From Chlorogloeopsis fritschii PCC 6912 (GTDB lineage Bacteria; Cyanobacteriota; Cyanobacteriia; Cyanobacteriales; Nostocaceae), in assembly GCF_000317285.1 (NCBI RefSeq), contig NZ_AJLN01000109.1, positions 1-55,770 on the forward strand: a stretch of DNA of 55,770 bases, written 5' to 3'. A program made the translations under genes and the position numbers. Shown one piece after another: positions 54,783 through 55,770 of the stretch. The notes beneath the pieces are model-generated. The model ran no database searches. It was not told where the DNA came from and saw nothing but the letters and a program-made list of their open reading frames with translations. The first letter of the stretch is position 1, and each line of letters opens with the position of its first letter.

Positions 54783-55205
54783 TTAACTCCTAATAATTTC
54801 TTCGGGTTTTAAGATTAATAATTTAGGAAATAGTAGTTCTGCATTTTGGAAATCTTTGACATTGTTAGTGGCAATAATTTGAGCATTACCAGCTACTGCC
54901 AATTCAATTAAGTGGTTGTCAGCTTCGTCTTTTAAATTAGGTCGCCATAAATAATAGATGGAAATCCATTGACTTACACTCATAAATGATGCAAGTAAAG
55001 TAGAAATTTCTGCACTAGGTAAAGGGCATTTGATGATAATTTCTTCTCGCTGAATAACTGATTCATACTCAGCAAATAAAGCGTTTCCCATCAAAGGCTG
55101 ATATTCGCCTTTCAAGCAACGTCGAATGAGTTCTCTACTCGGCCCCTTCGAGCCAATAAGCGCACTAATAAAAACGCCAGTATCAACCACAATTTTAATC
55201 GCCAT
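54783..55205 (-). CDS. PIN-domain toxin (putative ribonuclease)
   Basis: A 140-residue PIN protein of the COG1569 type: D8 in IVVDTGVFISAL, E in NALFAEYESVI, and KDEADNHLIELAVAG with N-V-K-D-F close to the end supply the acidic metal site. It would cleave RNA when free. Preceded by a short palindromic region (ATAGCATATATGCTGTCAT, 55216-55234) that may be the operator. Confidence 0.87.
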   Translation of the reverse strand: MAIKIVVDTGVFISALIGSKGPSRELIRRCLKGEYQPLMGNALFAEYESVIQREEIIIKCPLPSAEISTLLASFMSVSQWISIYYLWRPNLKDEADNHLIELAVAGNAQIIATNNVKDFQNAELLFPKLLILKPEEIIRS

Positions 55206-55215
55206 AATGTTATGA

Positions 55216-55234
55216 TAGCATATATGCTGTCATA
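55216..55234. promoter_or_regulatory. Palindrome upstream of the PIN/RHH pair
   Basis: ATAGCATATATGCTGTCAT contains AGCATATATGCT, a perfect 12-bp palindrome 10-20 bp before the PIN gene start, where an RHH antitoxin would be expected to bind. Inferred. Confidence 0.4.
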
Positions 55235-55265
55235 TAAGCAGAGCGACGATCGCACTGCCAATTAA

Positions 55266-55520
55266 TTAAATCTCCTCAGTTTGCCAATCAGCAATGAATC
55301 TGCCGTCAGGGAGAGTCAGCTTTCTGTATCCAGCAAAGACAATACTTGGACGAAATCCAACTGCCCCAGTCAGCTCGACATTAATCATAGAAATCTCTCC
55401 AGAACATCCTTCGAGATTAGCATTCCGCAAGTTGGTGTCACCGATGGTGCTATCACCCAAACCAGCATTTCTCAAACTAGCTCCTTCCATGTTGCAACCT
55501 TCGAGAATTCCTTCAATCAT
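55266..55520 (-). CDS. Pentapeptide-repeat protein fragment, 5' end frameshifted
   Basis: An 84-residue frame with A(N/S)L-type pentapeptides (EGASLRNAGLGDS, TNLRNANLEG) and the end TLPDGRFIADWQTEEI. Upstream in another frame GANLDDSA continues the repeat pattern and runs into TGA, so one base has been lost and a longer gene is broken. The last part of the gene is duplicated at 53797-53866. A remnant more likely than a functional gene. Confidence 0.6.
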   Translation of the reverse strand: MIEGILEGCNMEGASLRNAGLGDSTIGDTNLRNANLEGCSGEISMINVELTGAVGFRPSIVFAGYRKLTLPDGRFIADWQTEEI

Positions 55521-55770
55521 GCGGAATCATCCAAGTTCGCTCCTGTGTGACAAGGCTAAAGTGTTGCATTAGAACCACCTGATTCATCAGGTTCAAAAAC
55601 CGGATAAAGATGCTGAAGTTTTGCATTTAGTAAGCGTTTCTTGTGTAGCCCCAAGCTTTAGCTTGAGGGCGAAATAGTTGTGTGTACTTTGTCTTCTAAC
55701 TCTGTTCCTTAGCTCCTAGCTTCTAGCCTCTCTTTTCAAGTGAGATATCAGTCTACAGATTGATTTCGCG
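55521..55770. other. Window end without genes
   Basis: Contains the out-of-frame start of the pentapeptide gene (about 55521-55555, minus strand) and the small hairpin GCCCCAAGC-TTTA-GCTTGAGGGC (about 55650-55671). Otherwise nothing recognisable. Confidence 0.5.

Noticed and set aside
1-55770. tRNA or rRNA genes and intact transposases
   Set aside because: Looked for and not found on either strand by eye; only non-autonomous repeats are present.

Overview
The window is cyanobacterial chromosome. The octamer GCGATCGC (HIP1) recurs in genes and spacers, phased heptamer repeats of the (C/T)CCCT(G/A)T type and small palindromic elements fill many spacers, and the gene content is cyanobacterial (HoxEFUYH hydrogenase, CBS-CP12, class III PHA synthase). 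A heterocystous, Chlorogloeopsis-like strain is a reasonable inference because a glyoxylate cycle next to polyhydroxybutyrate (PHB) genes is rare in cyanobacteria and has been reported for Chlorogloeopsis fritschii; the species cannot be fixed from this sequence alone. No tRNA, rRNA, CRISPR array or intact transposase was seen.

Layout. 1-0.8 kb: edge of a hicA toxin gene and a GrpB-family gene. 1.2-6.6 kb: nifJ (pyruvate:ferredoxin oxidoreductase), a dihydroorotate-dehydrogenase-like flavoprotein and a universal stress protein. 6.7-17.8 kb: the bidirectional NiFe hydrogenase set hoxE, hoxF, hoxU, hoxY, hoxH and its protease hoxW, interrupted by a 2-kb gap, an MDR oxidoreductase, a DUF6544-like protein, a CBS-CP12 fusion and a small unknown protein, and closed by a ComFB-like gene on the other strand. 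18-23 kb: a ribbon-helix-helix gene, then malate synthase and isocitrate lyase. 23-30 kb: phaA-phaB, phaE-phaC, an SDR and an alpha/beta hydrolase. 30.7-39.6 kb: an MscS-type channel, then a minus-strand block of patatin, LCMT-like methyltransferase, phasin-like protein, an unknown protein fused to the same phasin-like module, an exported PHB-depolymerase-like esterase and a third phasin-like protein. 39.8-42.7 kb: a second phaA-phaB pair and a GDSL hydrolase. 43-55.8 kb: a response regulator with a detached Hpt domain, ordinary housekeeping genes (hemE, desaturase, YjbQ, ExoD, lipid kinase), a possible pair of tandem small RNAs, small coiled-coil genes, a PIN/RHH toxin-antitoxin pair and gene debris.

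How it fits together (inference). NifJ splits pyruvate to acetyl-CoA and reduced ferredoxin; the Hox enzyme disposes of or recovers the electrons as H2/NAD(P)H; acetyl-CoA goes either to PHB through PhaA, PhaB and PhaEC or to C4 acids through isocitrate lyase and malate synthase; phasin-like proteins, the depolymerase and perhaps the patatin and the fusion protein manage the granule. The region reads as a dark/anaerobic or acetate carbon-and-redox island.

Most notable observations: (i) an uncharacterised protein of about 395 residues fused to a phasin-like module that was copied from a neighbouring phasin-like gene; (ii) a direct-repeat motif, two TTCCTCA half-sites exactly 11 bp apart, upstream of nifJ, the usp gene, hoxF and the ComFB-like gene and seen nowhere else in the window; (iii) two tandem terminator-ended elements at 48.66-48.91 kb that look like small RNAs; (iv) two phaAB pairs and three phasin-like modules around one class III synthase.
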